DNA of 7,158 nucleotides from a bacterium (lineage in GTDB: Bacteria > Desulfobacterota > Deferrimicrobia > Deferrimicrobiales > Deferrimicrobiaceae), in contig JAGVHM010000155.1 in assembly GCA_020056545.1 (NCBI GenBank), positions 1 to 7,158 on the forward strand, written 5' to 3'. Below, piece after piece: positions 1-7,158 of this stretch (position 1 is the first letter of the stretch; every line of letters starts with the position of its first letter). A model generated the notes under the pieces. That model was not told the origin of the DNA and did no database searches. It was given only the letters and a program-made list of their open reading frames with translations. Position numbers and translations under genes: made by a program.

Positions 1-584
1 GCCAGGGAGCAGTCCGTGTCGACGAACGCGTTGTAGAGCGCCATCATGAACTTCACCGTCTTGCCGGTCAGCTCGGCGGGGATGTTGAGGCCGAAGGCCA
101 GCTTCCGGGCCTGGTAAGACATGAGCCCCACGGCAGGGTCGAAATGCTCCTTCAGGATCTTCTCGGGAGTCCGGGCCGCGACCGTCTCGATCTCCATGCC
201 GCCCTCGGTGGAGGCCATCATTACCACCCGGGATACCGCGCGGTCGATCACCATACCGAGGTAGAGCTCCCGCTTGATCGCGCTCGCCTGTTCGACCAGG
301 ACCCTCTTCACCTTTTTCCCCTGGGGGCCGGTCTGGTGGGTCACCAGGTTCATCCCGATGATCTGCTTCGCGTGCTCCCTCGCCTCGTCGTGGGTCTTGG
401 CGAGCTTGATGCCGCCGCCCTTGCCGCGGCCTCCCGCATGGATCTGCGCCTTGACCACCACCGGCGTTCCGAACTCCTTGGCGATGTCTTCCGCCTCGGC
501 CGGCGTGTCTGCCACCTTGCCCCTGGGAACGGCCACACCGTACTTCGCCAGCACCGACTTTGCCTGATACTCGTGGATGTTCAT
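1..584 (-). CDS. sucC: Succinyl-CoA synthetase (ADP-forming) beta subunit, N-terminal half, cut by window edge
   Basis: This is the beta subunit of succinyl-CoA synthetase, which with the alpha subunit SucD interconverts succinyl-CoA and succinate with formation of ATP or GTP in the cytoplasmic TCA cycle. I translated 194 codons from ATG at 584; the frame is open to the window edge. The start MNIHEYQAK is the family hallmark. An ATP-grasp nucleotide-binding segment follows at about residues 45-60 ([14 protein letters not shown]), then KRELYLG and [11 protein letters not shown]. The visible part ends at DTDCSLA, just before the expected EINPL metal-binding motif, so about half of the usual ~390 residues is present. 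A GGGAGGAG Shine-Dalgarno (595-602) precedes the ATG by 10 bases and fixes the start. It follows mdh by 133 bases on the same strand; sucD probably comes next, beyond the window. Identification is secure. Confidence 0.97.
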   Translation of the reverse strand, partial: MNIHEYQAKSVLAKYGVAVPRGKVADTPAEAEDIAKEFGTPVVVKAQIHAGGRGKGGGIKLAKTHDEAREHAKQIIGMNLVTHQTGPQGKKVKRVLVEQASAIKRELYLGMVIDRAVSRVVMMASTEGGMEIETVAARTPEKILKEHFDPAVGLMSYQARKLAFGLNIPAELTGKTVKFMMALYNAFVDTDCSL

Positions 585-594
585 ATCCCTTCGG

Positions 595-602
595 CTCCTC
601 CC
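595..602 (-). promoter_or_regulatory. Ribosome binding site of sucC
   Basis: The minus strand reads GGGAGGAG here, 10 bases before the ATG at 584. It is the strongest Shine-Dalgarno match near this start and supports MNIHEYQ as the true N-terminus. Confidence 0.75.
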
Positions 603-622
603 GAATGAAGTGTGACCGGATG

Positions 623-661
623 GGTGTCGCCCGTCACTGGATGCCCTAGGTGTTGCCCGAC
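623..661 (-). repeat. Imperfect 13-bp direct repeat in the sucC leader
   Basis: On the minus strand GTCGGGCAACACC (661-649) recurs as GACGGGCGACACC (635-623), 11 of 13 bases identical and offset by 26 bp. It lies between the candidate promoter and the sucC Shine-Dalgarno, so it would be inside the 5' leader. It could be a regulator site or an RNA element; chance cannot be excluded with only two copies. Confidence 0.4.
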
Positions 662-704
662 GACTCCTGAAAAACGCGGCAGGTCTCGATCAATCCTTCT
701 TCGC

Positions 705-713
705 ATTATACCA
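705..713 (-). promoter_or_regulatory. Candidate extended -10 promoter for sucC
   Basis: The minus strand reads TGGTATAAT (713-705), an exact TGn extended -10 plus consensus TATAAT hexamer, starting four bases after the mdh stop codon. I see no good -35 hexamer 16-18 bp upstream, which would lie in the mdh coding end; extended -10 promoters can work without one. Transcription would start near 698 and give a leader of about 115 bases before sucC. If real, sucC is expressed on its own as well as by read-through from mdh. Confidence 0.45.
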
Positions 714-717
714 GAAA

Positions 718-1728
<1,011 letters not shown>

Positions 1729-1730
1729 TT

Positions 1731-1761
1731 ATGGGGTGATTTCATGCGGAATGGGGTGATT
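1731..1761 (-). repeat. Two perfect 11-bp direct repeats in the mdh leader
   Basis: AATCACCCCAT on the minus strand occurs at 1761-1751 and again at 1741-1731, identical over 11 bases and offset by 20 bp, about two helical turns. Both copies lie just downstream of the candidate mdh promoter, and the upstream copy abuts a run of nine G. The placement suits a repressor operator or an RNA element; the binding factor is unknown. Confidence 0.6.
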
Positions 1762-1770
1762 CCCCCCCCC
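1762..1770 (-). repeat. Homopolymer run of nine G in the mdh leader
   Basis: Nine consecutive C on the plus strand (G on the transcript) lie about seven bases after the predicted mdh transcription start and next to the first AATCACCCCAT repeat. Such tracts can vary in length by slippage. In the RNA it could pair with the CCCC of either repeat. Confidence 0.6.
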
Positions 1771-1783
1771 AAACCGAGCATAC

Positions 1784-1810
1784 AGTATACAAAGGACCGC
1801 ATGATGTCAA
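1784..1810 (-). promoter_or_regulatory. Candidate sigma70-type promoter for mdh
   Basis: A perfect -35 hexamer TTGACA (1810-1805) is followed after 15 bp by TATACT (1789-1784), a five-of-six match to the -10 consensus. The spacer is two bases shorter than ideal; a 17-bp spacer would use the poor TACTGT. Predicted start is near 1777, giving a leader of about 118 bases before mdh. It lies just after the hairpin at the aspS end, as expected for a new transcription unit. Confidence 0.55.
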
Positions 1811-1831
1811 GGAAAACCGGCCCCTGTGGAA

Positions 1832-1864
1832 ACGACGCCCGTTTCATTTCTTCTCGGGCGTCGT
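1832..1864 (-). terminator. Hairpin spanning the aspS stop codon, probable weak terminator
   Basis: The minus strand has ACGACGCCCG (1864-1855) and its exact reverse complement CGGGCGTCGT (1841-1832), separated by a 13-base loop that contains the aspS TGA (1846-1844). The stem is 10 bp and GC-rich, but only a short run (TTTCC) follows, so it may attenuate, or stabilise the mRNA 3' end, rather than terminate fully. Confidence 0.55.
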
Positions 1865-3640
1865 AACCCTCACGTGGAGCTCCCGCAGCTGCCGATTGTC
1901 CACCGGCGAGGGTGCGTCTGTCATGAGGCAGATCGCCTTCTGGGTCTTGGGGAAGGCGATCACGTCCCGCAGCGACCGCGCATCGGAAAGGATCATCGAA
2001 AGGCGGTCCAGCCCGAAGGCTATTCCGCCGTGCGGCGGGGCCCCGAATTCCAGCGCTTCCAGCAGGAAGCCGAACTTGACCTTCGCCTCTTCCGGTCCGA
2101 TGTTCAGCAGCCGGAACATTTTCGACTGGACGTCCTGTCGGTGGATACGGATGCTCCCCCCGCCGATTTCGGAACCGTTCAGCACCATGTCGTACGCCTT
2201 CGCGCGCGTCTTGCCCGGATCGGAATCCAGGAGCGCGAGATCCTCGTCCAGGGGAGCCGTGAACGGGTGATGCATCGCCCCCCAGCGCTTCTCCTCCTTG
2301 TCCCATTCAAGAAGAGGAAAATCGACCACCCAAAGGAAGTCGAACCGGGATTTGTCGATCAAGCCAAGCTTCTCGCCCAGGTGCAGCCGCAGCCGCCCCA
2401 GAGAATCGGAAGCGGTGAGGAACTCGTCGGCGATCATCAGGATGAGGTCCCCCGGTTTCGCCCCGCTCCGAGCCAGCAGCGCCTTTACCTTCTCCTCCTT
2501 GTAGAACTTCGCAAGCGTGGAGACGAGCCCCTGGGGAGTGACCTTCCAGGTGGACAATCCGCGGGCCCCCCCGATCTTCGCCACCTCCTCGAGGGCCGCG
2601 ACCTCGGATCGGCTGGACTCCCCGAGCCCCGGAGCGGTTATGCCGCGGATCACCCCGCCCTTGGCCGCTATTTCGGCGAAGACGCGGAACTCGGTGTCCT
2701 TCAGCAGGTCCGTGTAATCCGTGATTTCGAGCCCGAAACGGGTGTCAGGCTTGTCGACGCCGAATCGGTCCATCGCTTTCCTGTAGCTCAACCGGTGGAA
2801 CGGCCGCGGAACGTCGATTCCGAGGACGTCCCTGAATGCCCTCGCCATCAGCCCTTCCATCATGACGAACAGGTCCTCGCGGTCGATGAACGACATCTCT
2901 ATGTCGATCTGCGTGAACTCCGGCTGGCGGTCGGCGCGCAGGTCCTCGTCCCGGAAACACTTCACTATCTGGGCGTAACGGTCGTACCCCGCGATCATGA
3001 GGATCTGCTTGAAAAGCTGCGGCGACTGCGGCAGTGCGTAGAACATCCCCGCGTTGACGCGCGACGGGACCAGATAGTCCCTCGCGCCTTCGGGGGTGCT
3101 CTTCGTCAGGACGGGCGTTTCGATCTCGATGAAGCCGTTCTCGTAGAAGTACTCGCGGACGGAACGCGCCAGCGCGGCACGCGCCCTGAAGACTTTCTGG
3201 ATCGACGGGCGCCGCAGATCAAGGTACCGGTATTTCAGGCGGACGCTCTCCGCGACGTCGGTGTCGTCCTCTAGAGCGAACGGGATCGGCTTGGACTCGT
3301 TGAGGATGGCCATTTTCGAAACCACAACCTCGACCTCCCCCGTCGGCAGGTTCGGGTTCTCGGTGCCCTTGGGCCGTCTGCGCACCGTGCCCCTCACGGA
3401 AAGGACGTACTCGACCCGCAGTTCGTCCGCCCGCGAGTGCGCGTCCTGCGACTCCCCGGGGTTGAACACCACCTGGACCAATCCCTCGCGGTCGCGAAGA
3501 TCGACGAACACGAGCCCCCCGTGGTCCCTGCGGCGATGAACCCACCCGCAGATGACGATTTCCGTGCCTACATGCTCCGGACGCACCTGTCCGCAATAGA
3601 GAGTCCGTTTATGTTCCGGAAGAAACGCGTCCAACGTCAT
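1844..3640 (-). CDS. aspS: Aspartyl-tRNA synthetase, bacterial type, predicted non-discriminating
   Basis: A class IIb synthetase that charges tRNA-Asp with aspartate using ATP. The 598 residues fit the bacterial type, which carries a GAD insertion. Seen: an N-terminal OB-fold anticodon-binding domain (about 12-110, with [11 protein letters not shown]), motif 1 region (about 160-178), [13 protein letters not shown] (182-194), motif 2 with [16 protein letters not shown] (229-244), and motif 3 [14 protein letters not shown] (538-551). H40 and G92 align, with a constant offset of nine, to H31 and G83 of Pseudomonas aeruginosa AspRS, which mark enzymes that also charge tRNA-Asn. The annotated ATG overlaps the hisS stop (ATGA). 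However AAGGAGG (3642-3648) ends only one base before this ATG, while the in-frame TTG at 3634 sits at an ideal 7 bases, so the true start may be two codons later. The gene ends in a hairpin. Confidence 0.96.
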   Translation of the reverse strand: MTLDAFLPEHKRTLYCGQVRPEHVGTEIVICGWVHRRRDHGGLVFVDLRDREGLVQVVFNPGESQDAHSRADELRVEYVLSVRGTVRRRPKGTENPNLPTGEVEVVVSKMAILNESKPIPFALEDDTDVAESVRLKYRYLDLRRPSIQKVFRARAALARSVREYFYENGFIEIETPVLTKSTPEGARDYLVPSRVNAGMFYALPQSPQLFKQILMIAGYDRYAQIVKCFRDEDLRADRQPEFTQIDIEMSFIDREDLFVMMEGLMARAFRDVLGIDVPRPFHRLSYRKAMDRFGVDKPDTRFGLEITDYTDLLKDTEFRVFAEIAAKGGVIRGITAPGLGESSRSEVAALEEVAKIGGARGLSTWKVTPQGLVSTLAKFYKEEKVKALLARSGAKPGDLILMIADEFLTASDSLGRLRLHLGEKLGLIDKSRFDFLWVVDFPLLEWDKEEKRWGAMHHPFTAPLDEDLALLDSDPGKTRAKAYDMVLNGSEIGGGSIRIHRQDVQSKMFRLLNIGPEEAKVKFGFLLEALEFGAPPHGGIAFGLDRLSMILSDARSLRDVIAFPKTQKAICLMTDAPSPVDNRQLRELHVRVTTPEKK

Positions 3641-4902
3641 GCCTCCTTGTTCGCGCCGGCTGTCAGCCTGCGCATCGCTTCGTCCTTCGACACTTCCTCC
3701 TGGCTGGCGGCCGTCATGTCGCGGATGACCACGGAGCCCCGGGAGTCCTCGGCCTCGCCGAAGACGACGGCGTACTTCGCTCCGGATCTGTCCGCCCGCC
3801 TGAACTGCGACTTGAGGCTGCGCCCCTCGTAGTCCATCCCGGCGCGCACACCCTTCCCGATCAGATCCATCTTCCAGCGGAACGCCTCGTCGAGGAACCG
3901 CTTGTGGGACGTCACGAGAAACACCTCGGCCTCCGGCGCCGCGTCATTCCCTCCCTCGATGAGCATGTGAAGCCGCTCGACACCGATGGCGAAGCCGATG
4001 GCGGGGATGCGTTCACTCCCGCCGAGAACCTCCGCCAGCCCGTCGTACCGTCCGCCGGCGGCAACGGTGTTCTGGGCCCCCATTCCGGGAATGACGAATT
4101 CAAACGTCGTCCGCCTGTAGTAATCAAGGCCGCGCACCATCCTCGGATTCCTCGAAAACGGGACACCCGCGGCGGCGAGCCCCTTCTCGACGGCCTCGAA
4201 ATGCGTCCTGCAGCCGTCGCAGAGCGACTCCAGTATCGACGGGGCGTCCTTCGTGGCTTCCAAGCACCGGTCGGACTTGCAGTCCAGGACACGCAAGGGA
4301 TTCTGCACGCGCCGCCGGCGGCAGTCGTCGCAAAGTCGTTCTTCACGCGACGCAAGAAAGGCCGCCAGTTTAGCGTGGTGCTCCGGCCTGCACGCAGGGT
4401 CGCCGAGGGAGTTTATCTCGAGCGATAGGCCGGAAAGCCCGGCCGCGGCGAGGAACCCGTTCAGGAAGGCCAGCACCTCCACATCCGCATACGGCGATTC
4501 CGTTCCGAAGAGCTCCGCCCCGAACTGGTGGAACTGGCGCAAGCGCCCCTTCTGGGGCCGCTCGTGGCGGAACATCGGCCCGGTATAACAGAGCCGGACC
4601 GGCCACTCCCCGAGCTCCGACCTGTGAGACAGGAGGGCGCGCACGACGGACGCCGTCCCTTCCGGTCGCATCGTCAGGCTCTCCCCCGACCGGTCGGTGA
4701 AGGAGTACATCTCCTTTTCGACGATGTCGGTCGTCTCCCCGACCGCGCGGGAGAACAGCTCCGTCCTTTCCAGTATCGGCGTCCTGATCTCGCTGAACCC
4801 GAAGCGCGCGGCGTATGCCAGGAAGGCGGACTCGAGCGCGGCCCACCTTGCCGATTCGGGGGGAAGCACGTCCTTCATCCCCCGCACCGAGGGAATGGTC
4901 AT
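3637..4902 (-). CDS. hisS: Histidyl-tRNA synthetase
   Basis: A class IIa synthetase that charges tRNA-His; the 421-residue length is typical. Seen in order: the N-terminal [10 protein letters not shown] (7-16); a motif 1 region with [12 protein letters not shown] (39-50); RPEGTAS (79-85); motif 2 with [19 protein letters not shown] (106-124); an insertion with paired cysteines (C191/C194, C208, C213, C228/C231) common in bacterial HisRS; the histidine-binding segment [13 protein letters not shown] (257-269); AAGGRYDG (281-288); motif 3 [11 protein letters not shown] (301-311); and a C-terminal anticodon-binding domain. The ATG at 4902 overlaps the stop of the upstream GGDEF gene as ATGA, and no Shine-Dalgarno precedes it, so translation probably depends on coupling to that gene. 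The stop in turn overlaps the aspS ATG. The frame stays open upstream to 5262, but that stretch lies inside the GGDEF gene and does not resemble HisRS. Confidence 0.97.
   Translation of the reverse strand: MTIPSVRGMKDVLPPESARWAALESAFLAYAARFGFSEIRTPILERTELFSRAVGETTDIVEKEMYSFTDRSGESLTMRPEGTASVVRALLSHRSELGEWPVRLCYTGPMFRHERPQKGRLRQFHQFGAELFGTESPYADVEVLAFLNGFLAAAGLSGLSLEINSLGDPACRPEHHAKLAAFLASREERLCDDCRRRRVQNPLRVLDCKSDRCLEATKDAPSILESLCDGCRTHFEAVEKGLAAAGVPFSRNPRMVRGLDYYRRTTFEFVIPGMGAQNTVAAGGRYDGLAEVLGGSERIPAIGFAIGVERLHMLIEGGNDAAPEAEVFLVTSHKRFLDEAFRWKMDLIGKGVRAGMDYEGRSLKSQFRRADRSGAKYAVVFGEAEDSRGSVVIRDMTAASQEEVSKDEAMRRLTAGANKEA
3642..3648 (-). promoter_or_regulatory. Strong Shine-Dalgarno at the hisS-aspS junction that decides the aspS start
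   Basis: AAGGAGG on the minus strand lies inside the last hisS codons. It is one base from ATG 3640, normally too close, and seven bases from the in-frame TTG 3634, a standard spacing. This argues for TTG initiation, or for ATG used only by ribosomes terminating on hisS. Confidence 0.6.
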
Positions 4903-6311
4903 GTAACTTTTTGCGGGGTGGCTAGATAGACCACGTTGCGCGTGGAGTCTTTTCCCCTGTACATCGCCTGGTCGGCCATGCTGAGGAGGTGCTGCTTGGT
5001 GGACGCATGCTCCGGGAAGGCGGCGATCCCGATTGAGATTGTGAGCCGTATGGAGAGGCCGAAATCCTGGCCGAACGATTTCCCCTCGATCATCCTGCGC
5101 ATTCTCTCCGCGACCAGCAGCGCGTCTTCCGCGTTCGTTTCCACGAGCAATACGACGAACTCGTCGCCCCCGTAGCGCACTACGGTGTCCGTCTCGCGGA
5201 CGCATGTGCGAAGAACCGCCCCCACCTCGACGAGAACCCTGCTGCCCACGAGATGGCCGCAAGCGTCGTTCACCCGCTTGAAGAAATCGACGTCCATGAA
5301 AAGGACCGAAAAGAAGTTCCGGTATCTTTCCGAACGCTTCAGCTCCCGGTCCAGCACGACGTTCAGGTAGCGGCTGTTGTACAGCTTCGTGAGGTCGTCG
5401 ATGTAGATGAGGTTCTGGGCAGCCGCGTTGCGCTCCGCGTTCAGCAGGGCGAACCGCGCCTGCCTGTAAAAGAAATTGAGGAACGGGCTGTCGATGACGC
5501 CCGCGCCGGGCACCCCCCGCATCGTCAGGACGGCGTATATCTGCGAGCCGGGGGAAAGGTCGAAACGCAACGCGAAGAAGGTGAGGTTTTCCCCGAGTAT
5601 GGCGTCGTCGTCAGGCCGGATGGCTCCAAGCTCCTCGGCCGCCAGAATCGTAGGGACGTTTTTGCTTTTCCGTACAAGGGCGCCGCCGAACCGGAGGAGG
5701 AAGACCCCGGCGAGAGTATCGTCGGAAAAGCCCGCGGAAGCGACTACGGAATAACCGGGCCCTCTCCCTTCCTGCTCGCGGAACAGCAGGCCGAAGGAGC
5801 CCCCGAGCGATTCCTTGAACATCTCGATGACGGTAAGGGACAGCAGGTCCATGTCGGTGGTGGTGATGACCGGAAAACAATAGTCGAACAGCTCGTCGAT
5901 GGATGTCTTGCGAAGAAGTCCGTACCCCTGGAACAGGTATTTCTCAAGGGTTGAGGCGAGCTCCTTGTCCAGGTCCTCCTCGAAGAGAATCTCGGAGGCG
6001 CCGCCCCGAAGGGCGCCCAGGACGGAGGGTCCGCCTTTCTTAGGAAGGACCAGCACCAAAGGGGTCTTGGGGGCCACCTGGATGATGTTGCGGACGAATT
6101 CCTCCGCGCTTTGGCGTTTCGATGTTTTCCGGGCGACGATGACGGAGAAGTTTTCCTTCGCGAGAACGGACACCCCCTTCTCCCAGTCGGACAGTATTTT
6201 CACGGGGATGTCGGCGAAGGAAGATTGCCGGATTTTCATTGCGATGCTCCCCGGATCGGGGGCGATGATCAATATGCGCTGTTTCGCCAATTCCGCATTC
6301 CTGTTGAACAA
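4899..6311 (-). CDS. Diguanylate cyclase with degenerate receiver and GAF-like domain
   Basis: A predicted cytoplasmic enzyme making the second messenger c-di-GMP from two GTP. The 470-residue protein has no evident membrane segment. Residues about 11-126 look like a response-regulator receiver fold (KQRILIIAPDP to LEKYL), but A60 sits where the phosphoacceptor aspartate belongs and the N-terminal acidic pair is reduced, so phosphorylation is unlikely. Residues about 136-295 resemble a GAF sensory domain (inference from pattern). The GGDEF domain (about 303-465) has DDLTKLYNSRYL, metal-binding D340 in MDVDFFKRVND, and RYGGDEF (379-385). RETD at 372-375 is a canonical inhibitory I-site five residues upstream, so product inhibition is expected. 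GHLVGS replaces the usual GHxxGD. The start is TTG at 6311 with a weak ribosome site; TTG at 6290 is an alternative, and no in-frame ATG or GTG lies just upstream. Its stop overlaps the hisS start. Confidence 0.88.
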   Translation of the reverse strand: MFNRNAELAKQRILIIAPDPGSIAMKIRQSSFADIPVKILSDWEKGVSVLAKENFSVIVARKTSKRQSAEEFVRNIIQVAPKTPLVLVLPKKGGPSVLGALRGGASEILFEEDLDKELASTLEKYLFQGYGLLRKTSIDELFDYCFPVITTTDMDLLSLTVIEMFKESLGGSFGLLFREQEGRGPGYSVVASAGFSDDTLAGVFLLRFGGALVRKSKNVPTILAAEELGAIRPDDDAILGENLTFFALRFDLSPGSQIYAVLTMRGVPGAGVIDSPFLNFFYRQARFALLNAERNAAAQNLIYIDDLTKLYNSRYLNVVLDRELKRSERYRNFFSVLFMDVDFFKRVNDACGHLVGSRVLVEVGAVLRTCVRETDTVVRYGGDEFVVLLVETNAEDALLVAERMRRMIEGKSFGQDFGLSIRLTISIGIAAFPEHASTKQHLLSMADQAMYRGKDSTRNVVYLATPQKVT

Positions 6312-6336
6312 CCGCTCGTTTGATTTCCGTCGATGA

Positions 6337-7158
6337 TCAGAGGAGGCGCCATATCCGCTTCCAAATCAGGGATCTTCCTTCTTGCCCGCAGTATACCCGA
6401 TTCCCGTCGGATTGCACAGTAAATGCCCCGTTTTCCAAGAGAAAAAACTCAGCCGAGGGTAACAGATTTTCTCCCGTGAAACAATTTCTATTTTGGGAGA
6501 CTACTATGAAAGGCCTGGCCGCGGCCATCCACATGAGAGGTTTCGCGCCGGCGGACCCATGGTGAGGTAGGAAAAGGATCCTCTTCTCTGCGTACGGCGC
6601 TTCCGCCTTGCCCCAGGCTGCAGGACCCTTTTCCACGTCCCCCGGCAGCCAGACGGAAAGTCTTCCGTACCGGAGTTCCAGGAGCAGGCTCTGCTCGTTG
6701 GGATCGATTTGGGTTCCGCCGTCTCCGACGCCCTTAACTACTACCTCCACCCCGCCGGCGGTGTATATCTCCCCCTCGCGCTTTCGCCGCACGAGGGAAG
6801 CCCTCTGCGCAACCGCCTCACCGAACAAGGAAAGGGGCGGCCCTTCCGGAATCCATATCTCTCCGACCGGGAACTCCTCCAGGATCGCCTTCGCACCGCC
6901 GTAATGGTCTTCGTGTGGATGGGTGAGGACCAGGACGTCGACTTCGCGTATTCCCGATCCCCGTAAGAAGGGCGCCACGACCTTTTCCCCCGCGTCGCCG
7001 TGCGCCGCCCCGCTGCAGTCGATGACCATGTGTCCGCCGCCGGGGAAGGAGACGACGTGGGCGGCCCCCTTTCCCACGTTCAACGCCGTGACGGTCAGCC
7101 GGTAGTCGGGAAGGGCCGCGTACGGAAGATGGATCCATAACAGATAGCCGGAGGCGCC
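6337..7158 (-). CDS. ComEC/Rec2-type DNA uptake protein, C-terminal metallo-beta-lactamase domain, 5' end outside window
   Basis: The frame is open from the window edge, so only the last 273 residues are visible. ComEC is the inner-membrane channel for DNA uptake in natural transformation; its C-terminal metallo-beta-lactamase-like domain is thought to act on the non-transported strand. Seen: GYLLWIHLPYAALPDYRLTV, fitting the exit from the last membrane part; the metal-binding THPHEDH (H80, H82, D84, H85 of the fragment); LPGD with D174; and LPHHGS (H199, H200). All expected metal ligands are present. Odd points: the hallmark DVGQGDA is replaced by NVGKGAA (27-33), and the usual GHP segment near the C-terminus is not recognisable. 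A TTG at 7083 could make a free-standing hydrolase, but the frame continues upstream with ComEC-like sequence, which favours a truncated ComEC. It lies 25 bases upstream of the GGDEF gene, probably in the same operon. Confidence 0.82.
   Translation of the reverse strand, partial: GASGYLLWIHLPYAALPDYRLTVTALNVGKGAAHVVSFPGGGHMVIDCSGAAHGDAGEKVVAPFLRGSGIREVDVLVLTHPHEDHYGGAKAILEEFPVGEIWIPEGPPLSLFGEAVAQRASLVRRKREGEIYTAGGVEVVVKGVGDGGTQIDPNEQSLLLELRYGRLSVWLPGDVEKGPAAWGKAEAPYAEKRILFLPHHGSAGAKPLMWMAAARPFIVVSQNRNCFTGENLLPSAEFFLLENGAFTVQSDGNRVYCGQEGRSLIWKRIWRLL

Noticed and set aside
191..212. GC-rich sequence inside sucC considered as a hairpin or regulatory site
   Set aside because: It encodes the conserved STEGGMEIE segment of SucC, which explains the sequence fully.
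1826..3274. 482-residue open frame on the plus strand opposite aspS
   Set aside because: It is antisense to a clear AspRS, resembles no known family, and is rich in Arg, Pro, Asp and Val as expected from the complement of GC-rich codons.
4903..5262. N-terminal extension of the hisS reading frame
   Set aside because: The added stretch overlaps the GGDEF coding region out of frame, has no HisRS similarity, and the ATG at 4902 gives the standard HisRS N-terminus.
5253..5954. 233-residue plus-strand frame opposite the GGDEF gene
   Set aside because: Antisense shadow of a well-supported coding region; low-complexity charged composition and no recognisable domain.
6337..7083. Free-standing metallo-beta-lactamase hydrolase starting at TTG 7083
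   Set aside because: The frame is open to the window edge with plausible ComEC linker sequence, and the IDPNEQSLLLEL, LPGD and LPHHGS order matches the ComEC C-terminal domain, so a truncated ComEC is more likely.

Overview
All six genes in this 7.2 kb GC-rich window lie on the minus strand, so transcription runs from position 7158 towards position 1. The content is mostly core metabolism and translation: a ComEC/Rec2 fragment, a diguanylate cyclase, HisRS, AspRS, malate dehydrogenase and the succinyl-CoA synthetase beta subunit. High GC, an LDH-like malate dehydrogenase next to sucC, and a bacterial AspRS with both markers of the non-discriminating type suggest a Gram-negative bacterium, perhaps of the deltaproteobacterial/Desulfobacterota kind. 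That placement is inference from gene order and protein style, not from a search.

Upstream block (7158 to 1844). The metallo-beta-lactamase C-terminal part of a divergent ComEC is cut by the window edge. After 25 bases comes a three-part GGDEF protein (degenerate receiver, GAF-like middle, canonical GGDEF with an I-site) with a predicted TTG start. Its stop codon overlaps the hisS start (ATGA), and the hisS stop overlaps the annotated aspS ATG in the same way. These four genes look like one operon, with translational coupling of dgc-hisS-aspS. A perfect 10-bp inverted repeat surrounds the aspS stop codon and probably ends or attenuates the transcript.

Downstream block (1843 to 1). The 184-base gap before mdh holds a candidate promoter (TTGACA / TATACT), a run of nine G, two perfect 11-bp direct repeats 20 bp apart, and a 12-codon upstream reading frame with a good Shine-Dalgarno. 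This is the most structured non-coding stretch in the window. The 133-base gap between mdh and sucC has an extended -10 element (TGGTATAAT) just after the mdh stop and an imperfect 13-bp direct repeat in the sucC leader. mdh and sucC encode TCA-cycle enzymes and probably form a unit that continues into sucD outside the window.

I found no mobile element, CRISPR array, tRNA or rRNA, and no clear novel multi-gene system. The items most worth checking are the mdh leader, the coupling of an essential synthetase to a c-di-GMP synthase, the predicted non-discriminating AspRS, and the altered hallmark motif in ComEC.
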